Shown here: positions 47,316-57,277 of the stretch, one piece after another | Position numbering within the stretch: the stretch's first letter is position 1 | Layout: the number at the start of each line of letters is the position of its first letter | Source of the DNA: Anthopleura xanthogrammica | Taxonomy: Eukaryota > Cnidaria > Anthozoa > Actiniaria > Actiniidae | Direction of reading: 5' to 3' | DNA: 64,000 nucleotides | NCBI GenBank assembly: GCA_964019055.1 | Contig: OZ025215.1 | Location: 8,432,208 to 8,496,207, forward strand | Made by a program: the position numbers and the translations under genes | The notes under the pieces: generated by a model | Databases searched by the model: none | Told to the model about the DNA's origin: nothing | Seen by the model: only the letters and a program-made list of their open reading frames with translations

Positions 47316-48737
47316 TGACTGAAGTCCCCTTCGTGTTTTTGAATTTATAAGGTCAGGAGAACATATATAAGCTTGAGATTTTAATATATTGCTTATTATT
47401 TGCCATCCCTGGTGCAAATCTTGGACAGGATCCTGCTAGGATCCTACCAGGATCTTACCAGGATCTTGTACAGGATCCTGTATCAATATCCTACAGGATC
47501 TTGTACAAGATCCTACAGGATCCTACAGGATCTTGTACAGGATCCTGGTCAATATCAATATCAATATCCTACAGGATCAATATCCTACAGGATCTTGTAC
47601 AAGATCCTACAGATCCTACAAGAATATTGTTAGGATCCTAGACTAATCCTGTATACATTGCAGTAATTAATTTATAGTTTTCTAATTCACAATATTAAAA
47701 GAAAATGGTTTTATTTTTTTATTAAATAAAAATTAGAAATTCCAAAAAAAAACAACGAAAGAGTACAAACCCAACATTTGTTTTGGCCTCACCCTCCCCT
47801 CCCTTGTTCTCTTCTATTTCCCTACCTCCTTCTACTCTACCCCTCCCATTCAATGCTTGCACCCCTCCCCACTCTGTTTTACTAGTTATTATTATTATTT
47901 CATTATTTTATTTTTTACTTACCTCAGTGGGGCTTGAACCTCCAACCTTTGGCTTACAAGCCGAACACTTTACCAACTTGACTATTGAAGAATTATTAAA
48001 AGAATCACCATACATTTGCATTTTATTTATGACTTTCAATTCCATGATGTCATTGAAGTGATTGAAATTCATGCATGCTTTGTAGTAGCAAGATATTACC
48101 TCTGGATCCTACAGGATCCTACCCAGGATCTTGTTCATACTCAAGTAGGATCTTATTCAGGATCCTAATTAGGATCTTTTACAGGATCCTACCCGGGATC
48201 TTGTTCATACTCAATTAGGATCTTATTCAGGATCCTAATTAGGATGTTGTTCAGGATCCTACCCAGGATCTTGTTCATACTCAATTAGGATCTTATCCAG
48301 GATCCTAATTAGGATCTTTTACAGGATCCTACCCAGGATCTTGTTCATACTCAATTAGGATCTTATCCAGGATCCTAATTAGGATCTTTTACAGGATCCT
48401 ACCCAGGATCTTGTTCATACTCAATTAGGATCTTATTCAGGATCCTAATTAGGATGTTGTTCAGGATCCTACCCAGGATCTTGTTCACACTCAATTAGGA
48501 TCTTATTCAGGATCCTAATTAGGATCTTTTACAGGATCCTGATGCTATATTATAAGATCTCACATAGGATCCTGCTAGGATCCTATCATTTCCTAGTTTT
48601 TGACTCCATTTTAGGATCATAACTAGGATCTTATACATGATCTTATTTAGGATTTTAATTCTTCTTAGGATATTACATAGGAATGTAATCCTGTGCAAGA
48701 TCCTATTCTTATGCAGGATCCTACCTAGGATCCTATA

Positions 48738-48838
48738 GAAAAATTCATTGTCTGACCCGGGAATTCCACAATGAATTTCACGAGTAAAAACAATATCGCA
48801 CGAGTCGTGGAATTCCCGAGTCAGACAATGAATTTTTC
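48738..48838. mobile_element. Foldback MITE nested in the GGATCC element
   Basis: GAAAAATTCATTGTCTGACC and GTCAGACAATGAATTTTTC arms, 33 bp nearly perfect, enclosing GGGAATTCCAC / GTGGAATTCCC. Confidence 0.85.
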
Positions 48839-48840
48839 TT

Positions 48841-49250
48841 GAATCCCATATCACAAAATAATTGCTCTAAATAGTGACTCGGATGAGGATAAAAAGCAAG
48901 AGAAAGAAAAACAAAACGTGGGCTTCCTGATTTTTCATTGAATTCGACTTTTCAGACTGCAATCAAACATTCTTTGTTTTTATAGCAAAATTCGCTTTTT
49001 AACAAAGTTAACTATTTCCATTTATATTCTTTGCAAACTAATCTTCTTTTTTTGATTGTTTTTTAATGCCATACGTTAAGAAAATCAAGTGATAATAAGA
49101 CAAAAGCAAAAATTTTTTTGCGGGATCCCTGATCTTTCATTGAATTCAGCTTTGAAAGCGTTGGATTCCGCGCTGAATCCTTCACTATCCGTCACATATT
49201 CGTCATCTCGGACCAATCAGCGCGTGAGTTTATTTTGTGATATGGGATTC
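48841..49250. mobile_element. Second nested TIR element
   Basis: GAATCCCATATCACAAAATAA at the left and its exact complement ending GATATGGGATTC at the right (21 bp). The AT-rich interior has two GAATTC-containing repeats (CATTGAATTCGACTTT, CATTGAATTCAGCTTT). Confidence 0.75.
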
Positions 49251-49993
49251 TAACTAGAATTATCCTGTTCCTAAACAAGATCTTACTCAGGATCCTATTT
49301 CTAAACAAGATCTTATAGGATCCTACAGGATCCTGTGTAAGATTTGCACCAGGGATTACACAAAATATCAAATGAGCTCTTTATTCTGAGTTTGAGCTCT
49401 TGAGTAATTTCTGTTTCATTAAGTAAATTTTTCATGGCTGAGATTATCCGATAAAATTCAAGAACTAACGATCATCAATCCTGCTATTTTCTTGCTAACA
49501 CACCTGTCCAAAATCCTCCAAAGCGATTCAATATTAAACAATATGATAGCAATTCCTTAATTTAAAATCCGAATACAATCAACTGTTATAAAAAGATTAC
49601 TATAGCTTTAACCTGTTCTGCATCATGTGTTAGAAGCAAGGGTTAATATGATGCCATGAATTTAGAAGAATCACAAACTAAATCAATAATTTACATACAT
49701 AGCTAATTCCTTTTTGCATTTTCACTAAAATATTTCATCCTCATACTCATTTAATAGGAGCATTTCAGTTATACAGTAGGTGTAGTTTCCTTTTCTTAGG
49801 GAGGGTTCATAATTTATCCAGATTGGGGGGGGGGGTCATGATTTTTCTAGAGTAGTTTCTTTTTTGGTGGTGGTGGTGGTGGTGGGGGAGGGAAGGCCCA
49901 TGGAAACTTTCCCAAAAATTAGAACAAGGTATAAGAGGGGGGGGGGGGGGGGGCATCAAAAAAATTCAGTTAAAAAGGTTATTTGTTTTCATT

Positions 49994-50630
49994 AGAGTGC
50001 TTACACTATGTCCATGAAATAAAATCTAAATAGTTACTACCTAATAGTTTTTATTTAGTGACTATTAGTCACTATCACTCAACTGGAACAGCTTTAGTAA
50101 CAATACACAAGGGAAATCAAATACTCAAGACAATAGAAAGATAATACTTTATTTAATAGAGGCATACTTTATTGTTAAAGGGGCACTTGGATGAAAACGT
50201 CCCATATTTTGAAAGTCCGAATACTTTAAGTATTTAAGAATAATATGACTCAATCATGATTATGAAAACCAGATTGGCAAAAATTTTAGCCTGGGAGCCA
50301 CTCGCAGTTGAGAAATTTTGGTTTAAAAACTAAAAGAACAATAGGGTTGAGTAAATGACGTCATTTACTCACAATTTAGATGCTGAAAAATGTATATAAT
50401 TTTTATCTACAAATTTTGACTGTGAAGAAAATATGTTTCTTGGCTACTTTGGGGCGATATAGATAAGTTTAAGCAAGTTTCAAGGCATTTCCAATTTTCA
50501 TCAATTTTCATCCAAGTGCCCCTTTAATGAAGCTGTTCCAGTTGAGTGATAGTGACTGATAGTCACTAAATAAAAACTATTAGGTAGTAACTATTTAGAT
50601 TTTATTTCATGGACATAGTGTAAGCACTCT
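49994..50630. mobile_element. TIR element with ~104-bp arms, host of a nested MITE
   Basis: AGAGTGCTTACACTATGTCC at the left and GGACATAGTGTAAGCACTCT at the right; arms extend through TAGTTACTACCTAATAG and CACTCAACTGGAACAGCTT. Its right half is interrupted by the element at 50179-50523. Confidence 0.9.
50179..50523. mobile_element. TTAA-flanked (piggyBac-like) MITE nested in the previous element
   Basis: Ends AGGGGCACTTGGATGAAAA and TTTTCATCCAAGTGCCCCT, flanked on both sides by TTAA (50175-50178, 50524-50527), the target duplication typical of piggyBac-group transposons. Length 345 bp, non-coding. Confidence 0.85.
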
Positions 50631-52267
50631 ATCAGTTCTGATACATCACAAATTTTTAAGAACATAGATCTCAGAGAAAACTGAGAAAACTATGTTTGGC
50701 AAAAGTATTCAGACTCAGGCAAAGGTGGGGATAAAAAGGGAATAGAGAAAAAATAGGATAAAAGTATAATCAGGGTGCATGTGTGTCTGTGGAGAGGGGT
50801 AATATTATGAAAAAAAATTATAAAATCATTTTGATGTTGTGAATGCAATAAATGTGAAGATAAAAATATGGTAGCAGGAGAGTGATGAAGGGGGAGGAAG
50901 GGTGCATGGTATGTGGACAGAAGCATTATTTTGGTCGTGCTAGACGTATAAAATGGTAATGGTATAATGTAGATTGATAACAATGGTGCAGTAAATAGTA
51001 CTTAGTAGATTTTTTTGAAAATAAAATTTATCATTTATCATGATACAAAAGTCTAATGCAAAATGTTGAGACTCAAAAAATGCTTGAATCAGCAATTTTA
51101 GACTGCATGAAGTTTAGTTAAACAGGATAGTGGGAAGAGGGGGGTCATGGTATTTCACCATGGTTTCAGGATATCTCATGAGGGGGGAGGGTGGCAGAAA
51201 AAATTCACTTATGACATCAGGGGGGCTTCCAAACAATGTAAGGGAAAAACATTAAAATCGTCATAGCCCTCCATCTACATAAATTATGAATCCTCACCCC
51301 TTTACCCTGTTGTGAAAAGAGTATATCAGTGTATGTCACTCTCTTTTTCTCTATTTATTCCATATAATATCATTGTTCTGATAGAAATATAATGAATGAA
51401 ACACAGTTGCCTGACTTCTGTAGTTTATCAATAAACTATTCCAAAAGAGCTTTCAACATTTTTTTAGTTCCAAAAAAAAGCAGCATTTTCAGTATTAGAA
51501 ACTGAAAAGATTTAAAAAAAGGAATTAATGACTGATTATTCTATTTCCTGAAAGGCATATGCAGTGTTACAATATTTATGCTTTCAACAAAAGTGTGACC
51601 AGGAAAAGTTTACAACTATCTTATCATCTTATCTACTAAACTAGTGTCGGTATCAAATGAGGTATACTCATAAAGCAATGTAAAGGATAGATACTATCAT
51701 AAATGGGTTGTTTCAAGTAAAACTTACATGAACTGAACCCCTTCTAAGGCTTCATGCATCATAAGGGACTTACAGTATATTCCTTTAATATATTTTTAAT
51801 TTTTTTGTAGATTGGTAGATGAAAAGTCTATCTACTTTGGTTCTAAACTTCCATAACATGGGCTTTCTACTGTGTGAGTCAAAATAATGAAGGATATATT
51901 ATTCATGAGCTATTCACAGAAATGAGGAAAACAAAGACTTCTATTTTTAATGTTTTTGCTAGTACTTATCTAGGGGAGTATCTGATTATAACAGGCTTTG
52001 GACACAATTTTTGACCTTGACAAGTACTGAATAGAGAAAAAACACTGTATGCAGAGTTGGCATTGACTTAAGTATAAAAACCTTTGTTTTCGAATGATAA
52101 CCCACAGTTATCATACACTAGTTCACTTCAATGCTTCCAGTTCACAACTACAGCAGTTCCCACTTTACAAGAGAGATTCTCCCATTTACAATAGACATAA
52201 TATCATGAGTTTTTCATTGATATTATAATATCAAAATGACATCAAAGCAAAATAGCTAAAAATGTTG
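50631..52267. other. Gene-free AT-rich spacer
   Basis: About 1.6 kb in which I see no exon, TIR element or long repeat. A few G-rich tracts (near 51139 and 51182) resemble worn transposon debris. Confidence 0.5.
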
Positions 52268-52740
52268 CTAATCATGAAAAGCCTCTCTTTCCTGCTGCAT
52301 ATTTTTTTGAAACTTTTCATGTCTGCTTTCCAATATGCGTTGAAACTCATTTAAAGCTGGTTGAATAACCAGTGTCCCCATTTTTCCCCCGAGAAACAAC
52401 CGAAAGGAAGAATTATCAAGGATTGTATCACATGTACACGATATCGAAATTGGAGCAAGTACCAGAATTTATACAGTACAGCGACTCTGTTGAAAGTATT
52501 TTACATAATATTCGGGGTTTAGCATGCTCATCTCTAGCTTTTATTAGGAATTTTAAAACTTACAGCATCCATGACTATATTTACTTGATTATCTTGACAA
52601 TCAATCAGCATTTGAAGTTCAGAATCCCGAAATAGAATTGGAACAAGAAAGCAATAATCGTATTTTTTATCGAAGTATCTGCACTTTGACGACTTGTTTT
52701 TATCCGAATCAGACAGAAAACTTGACAATTCACCATCCAC
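52268..52740 (-). other. Possible small gene upstream of the foldback element
   Basis: ATG at 52740 opens 59 codons (MDGELSSFLSDSD ... YDYCFLVPILFRDSELQML) ending at a GTAAGT donor at ~52558. Further down, 52268-52381 encodes a coiled-coil-like stretch (ALNEFQRILESRHEKFQKNM ... EAFHD, stop) that also has its own ATG. I could not join the two in frame with a convincing acceptor. About 130 bp upstream is CCGCCATTTTGT (YY1-like start-site motif) and GCCAATCAGC (CCAAT box). Family unrecognised; could be spurious. Confidence 0.25.
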
Positions 52741-52963
52741 ATAACATCGTGATGCTTATCTGTCTCCTTTTCTTGATCATCTACTAACTATAATCCATCC
52801 ATATGAGAAAAAAACTGCGGTTTTTGGAAGAAAAAGTGCTTGACAATAATTCCTTCCTCACCCGCCATTTTGTACTGACGCCTGCGATAAATTCAGCGGA
52901 AAACCACACTGCGCACCCTCAGTTAATATTAACATTAGCCAATCAGCGGTTTTTAAGCTGTGT

Positions 52964-52971
52964 CACTGGCC
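52964..52971. repeat. Left target-site duplication of the foldback element
   Basis: CACTGGCC, repeated exactly at 55848-55855 on the other side of the element. Confidence 0.9.
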
Positions 52972-55847
52972 GGTATATACTTCATGCCAACATGCCATAT
53001 AGTCGCCCATACATATAGTCGCCAACGTATACTCGCTCGTCCACATAGTATCCCGGCCCTGATCAACTGTCCCTAGCCCTGACCAACTGTCCCTAGCTGT
53101 GATCAACTGTCCCTAGCCGTGATCAACTGTCCCTAGCTGTGATCAACTGTCCCTAGCCCTGATCAGGTGTCCCTAGCCCCTATCAACTGTCCCTAGCCCT
53201 GATCAACTGTCCCTAGCCCTGATCATCTGTCCCTAGCTGTGATCAACTGTCCCTAGCTGTGATCAACTGTCCCTAGCCCTGATCAGCTGTCCCTAGCCCT
53301 GATCAACTGTCCCTAGCCCTGATCAACTGTCCCTAGCCCTGATCATCTGTCCCTAGCTGTGATCAACTGTCCCTAGCCCTGATCATCTGTCCCTAGCTGT
53401 GATCAACTGTCCCTAGCTGTGATCAACTGTCCCTAGCCCTGATCAGCTGTCCCTAGCCCTGATCATCTGTCCCTAGCTGTGATCAACTGTCCCTAGCTGT
53501 GATCAGTTGTCCCTAGCCCTGATCAGCTGTCCCTAGCCCTGATCATCTGTCCCTAGCTGTGATCAACTGTCCCTAGCTGTGATCAGTTGTCCCTAGCCCT
53601 GATCAGCTGTCCCTAGCTGTGATCAACTGTCCCTAGCTGTGATCAGTTGTCCCTAGCCCTGATCAGCTGTCCCTAGCCCTGATCAACTGTCCCTAGCCCT
53701 GATCAACTGTCCCTAGCCCTGATCAACTGTCCCCAACTGTCCCTAACTGGAATACACCTTTCAGTATAATGATGCTTTTAGCTACTTGATGAAACTCCAT
53801 GGCTAACTTACTCTTTGGCATATGGAAAGCTTTAAGCATTATAATTTGATTCCCATTTTGTTTAATATATTATGACCCACTATGGTTGAATTGTAATTTT
53901 CTTCTTAATCTTAGTTTTCATTATCGATATACTGATCTAATTTTGAATGAAATGACACAACCATACTTGTTATAATTACATGCAAGGACCTTGTTTATTG
54001 CTAATATCCTAATTATTTAACGAGATAACATTAATTTACTACATTTTCATGTCAGGAAATTAGGCATTTTAATTGTCCTCTGGTTTTTTGTTTAATGCAA
54101 ATGTTATTGTTTGTTGACTATAATATGTAGGTGTTCAATAACTCAATAAGAGTTAATAAATAATTTTAACTGAGTATAGGAGTTACATTAACTAAGAAGT
54201 TAAAGAAGTTTGTTAAAGTTAATTTTTGAAGCTGAATAAACTATCAGGATAAAGTGTTTTGTCTGGTTCCTAATTATTTCTTAAGTGTGCAGCTGTATAA
54301 TATATGTGGGGCTTATATTATATGACTAAGTTCCCAGCTAATTACGAATGCAAGGTTTATAACTCTATATCGTCCCAGGTTTATATCTTAATATATTAAC
54401 CTAATTAATGAGCAGTTCACGTGTTGTCCCGACCCTAGCTCCCTTAGTTGATCTGTTAGACTTGGAAAATTTTCTAGCATATCTAGGGACAACTGATCAG
54501 GGCTAGGGACAGTTGATCACAGCTAGGGACAGCTGATCAGGGCTAGGGACAGTTGATCACAGCTAGGGACAGTTGATCACAGCTAGGGACAGTTGATCAG
54601 GGCTAGGGACAGTTGATCAGGGCCAGGGACAGTTGATCAGGGCTAGGGACAGTTGATCACAGCTAGGGACAGTTGATCACAGCTAGGGACAGTTGATCAG
54701 GGCTAGGGACAGTTGATCACAGCTAGGGACAGTTGATCACAGCTAGGGACAGTTGATCAGGGCTAGGGACAGTTGATCAGGGCCAGGGACAGTTGATCAG
54801 GGCTAGGGACAGTTGATCACAGCTAGGGACAGTTGATCACAGCTAGGGACAGTTGATCAGGGCTAGGGACAGTTGATCACAGCTAGGGACAGATGATCAC
54901 AGCTAGGGACAGTTGATCACAGCTAGGGACAGATGATCACAGCTAGGGACAATTGATCAGGGCTAGGGACAGTTGATCACAGCTAGGGACAGTTGATCAC
55001 AGCTAGGGACAGTTGATCAGGGCTAGGGACAGTTGATCACAGCTAGGGACAGATGATCAGTGCTAGGGACAGTTGATCACAGCTAGGGACAGTTGATCAC
55101 AGCTAGGGACAGTTGATCAGGGCTAGGGACAGTTGATCACAGCTAGGGACAGTTGATCACAGCTAGGGACAGTTGATCAGGGCTAGGGACAGTTGATCAC
55201 AGCTAGGGACAGTTGATCAGGGCTAGGGACAGTTGATCACAGCTAGGGACAGTTGATCACAGCTAGGGACAGATGATCAGGGCTAGGGACAGTTGATCAG
55301 GGCCAGGGACAGTTGATCAGGGCTAGGGACAGTTGATCACAGCTAGGGACAGTTGATCACAGCTAGGGACAGATGATCAGGGCTAGGGACAACTGATCAC
55401 GGCTAGGGACAGCTGATCACGGCTAGGGACAGCTGATCAGGGCTAGGGACAGTTGATCAGGGCTAGGGACAGATGATCAGGGCTAGGGACAACTGATCAG
55501 GGCTAGGGACAGTTGATCACAGCTAGGGACAGATGATCAGGGCTAGGGACAGTTGATCACAGCTAGGGACAACTGATCACAGCTAGGGACAGTTGTTCAC
55601 AGCTAGGGACAGCTGATCACAGCTAGGGACAGATGATCACAGCTAGGGACAGTTGATCAGGGCTAGGGACAACTGATCACAGCTAGGGACAGTTGATCAC
55701 GGCTAGGGACAGTTGATCACAACTAGGGACAGTTGGTCAGGGCCAGGGACAGTTGATCAGGGCCGGGATACTATGTGGACGAGCGAGTATACGTTGGCGA
55801 CTATATGTATGGGCGACTATATGGCATGTTGGCATGAAGTATATACC
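52972..55847. mobile_element. 2.88-kb foldback transposon (inverted arrays of 20-bp repeats)
   Basis: Outer ends GGTATATACTTCATGCC and GGCATGAAGTATATACC start ~85-bp inverted terminal repeats (also CATATAGTCGCCCATAC, GAGCGAGTATACGTTGGCG). Inside, the left array (about 53055-53745, ~34 units) and right array (about 54484-55765, ~64 units) carry the same 20-bp unit in opposite orientation: GCTAGGGACAGTTGATCACA or GCTAGGGACAGTTGATCAGG, almost every unit holding TGATCA. The 733-bp centre (53751-54483) is AT-rich with no ORF. Exact 8-bp target duplications flank it. This architecture is that of Drosophila FB and sea-urchin TU foldback elements. No transposase, so mobilised in trans if at all. Confidence 0.93.
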
Positions 55848-57277
55848 CACTGGCCTCTTGTGTTACACCATCCTCGAACTGGCTTACTCATCATTTCAGT
55901 GATATATGAACGAATGATCAGTTTGATTTCGTTGGAGAAACTAGTCCTGCTGTAAAAATGTACTGTCATCATCAGATAATGCAGTCGTTTCGAGTCTTTT
56001 CCAGGAAATCTCTCTTGCGACCGCTTTGCTGCAGACCAACGACTTTGAGCAAAACAACACCTCGTGTCTTGGGAGTAAGGAATGTCTCCGGTCCGTATAG
56101 CACAAGCGATCGACACAGCTTTCTCTTCACCTCTGAATCAGTAAACGAGGGGCATTCTGATAAAATGTGTGACCAGATCTCTGATGCTGTGTTAGATGCT
56201 CACCTAGAACAGGATCCCTTCGCGAAAGTTGCATGCGAAACGGCTGCAAAAACTGGAATGGTGTTGTTGTTTGGAGAGATAACCTCGGGTGCTCATGTTG
56301 ACTACCAGTCTATCGTGCGGGACACAGTAAAAGACATCGGCTATGTGGACTCATCAACTGGATTTGATTACAAAACTTGTAGTGTTTTGTTAGCACTCCA
56401 TGAGCAGGAGAAAGAGATCGCTGATAGTGTTCATGTTGGGAAAAAAGACGAAGAAATGGGTGCCGGGGATCAGGGGCTAATGTTTGGCTATGCCACAGAC
56501 GAAACAAAGGAGCTTATGCCCCTAACAACCGTGCTAGCACACAATTTATGTGCAAGGCTATCAGAATGCAGAAGAAAAGACATTTTACCGTGGTTGCTAC
56601 CCGATGGCAAGACGCAAGTTACTGTTGAATACAACTTAGAGGGTGGAGCTTGTATACCACAGCGTGTTCACACTGTACTCATATCCACTCAACACACCGC
56701 AGACGTTGGTGTTGAAGAGATAAGGCATCATCTCCTTGAGACAGTTATAAAACCAGTCGTTCCAGAAAAGTATTTAGATGAAAACACAATCTTGCATTTG
56801 CTTCCATCCGGCAAGTTTTTGAATGGTGGCCCAATTGCCGATGCTGGTCTGACAGGCCGCAAGATCATTGTAGACACCTATGGTGGGTGGGGTGCGCATG
56901 GTGGTGGTGCATTCTCAGGAAAGGATGTCACCAAAGTTGACAGGTCTGGAGCCTATGCCGCAAGGTGGATTGCCAAATCATTAGTTGCAGCAGGGCTCTG
57001 TAGACGCGTGCTAGTGCAAGTAGCATATGCTATTGGACTTGCTGAACCATTGTCTGTTGCCATATTTAGCTATGGTTCGAGTGAATACACTGATGACCAG
57101 CTCCTCAAAGTTGTTCAGGACAATTTCGATCTTCGTCCAGGGATGATTATAAGAGAACTGGACCTCAGAAGACCCATCTATAAAGCTACTAGTGTTTTTG
57201 GACATTTTAAGCCAGGGTTTCCATGGGAAGATGTAAAAACACTGAAAATAGAGTAGACCGATAGAAGTTCATTTTAC
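55848..57277 (+). repeat. Duplicated SAM-synthetase unit, copy 2
   Basis: 1430 bp, direct repeat of 45886-47315. Its first 8 bases are the right target duplication of the foldback element. Upstream of the element (before 52964) there is no similarity to the copy 1 upstream sequence. Confidence 0.95.
55979..57256 (+). CDS. MAT: S-adenosylmethionine synthetase, copy 2, intronless
   Basis: 425 aa, differing from copy 1 at four residues in the shared frame (Ala/Ser in VFxRK, Gly/Ser in YSTx, Leu/Phe in QDPx, Thr/Ala in ETAxK); all catalytic motifs are unchanged, so both copies should be active. A base change creates an in-frame upstream ATG at 55958 (MYCHHQI) that copy 1 lacks; using it would put seven residues in front of the presequence-like N-terminus. 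Only 131 bp of homologous 5' flank remain, after which the foldback transposon begins, so its promoter is either in that flank or supplied by the transposon. No sign of decay. Confidence 0.95.
   Translation: MQSFRVFSRKSLLRPLCCRPTTLSKTTPRVLGVRNVSGPYSTSDRHSFLFTSESVNEGHSDKMCDQISDAVLDAHLEQDPFAKVACETAAKTGMVLLFGEITSGAHVDYQSIVRDTVKDIGYVDSSTGFDYKTCSVLLALHEQEKEIADSVHVGKKDEEMGAGDQGLMFGYATDETKELMPLTTVLAHNLCARLSECRRKDILPWLLPDGKTQVTVEYNLEGGACIPQRVHTVLISTQHTADVGVEEIRHHLLETVIKPVVPEKYLDENTILHLLPSGKFLNGGPIADAGLTGRKIIVDTYGGWGAHGGGAFSGKDVTKVDRSGAYAARWIAKSLVAAGLCRRVLVQVAYAIGLAEPLSVAIFSYGSSEYTDDQLLKVVQDNFDLRPGMIIRELDLRRPIYKATSVFGHFKPGFPWEDVKTLKIE

Larger units (their letters stand above)
47405..49356. mobile_element. 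Non-autonomous element of GGATCC repeats with TIRs
   Basis: Ends are inverted: ATCCCTGGTGCAAATCTT at the left and AAGATTTGCACCAGGGAT at the right, followed inward by CAGGATCCTG. Inside are clusters of AGGATCCT/AGGATCTT at 47425-47640, 48095-48735 and 49255-49340. The middle cluster is a ~75-bp higher-order tandem repeat (CAGGATCCTACCCAGGATCT ... CAATTAGGATCTTATT). Other inserts are a tRNA-like stretch at 47928-47990 (minus, GGTTCAAGCCCC), and two foldback elements at 48738-48838 and 48841-49250. No transposase is visible. I could not fix the target duplication. Confidence 0.8.

Noticed and set aside
47400..47633. ORF rich in Ile-Leu-Gln-Asp
   Set aside because: Translation of GGATCC-type repeats in the transposon.
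50631..52267. Transposase or reverse transcriptase remnants in the mobile-element cluster
   Set aside because: I searched the open frames of 47.3-55.8 kb by eye and saw no catalytic motif; all elements appear non-autonomous.
53055..55765. CRISPR-like array
   Set aside because: Regular 20-bp periodicity, but units are contiguous with no spacers, occur in two opposed arrays, and sit in eukaryotic DNA between transposon ends.
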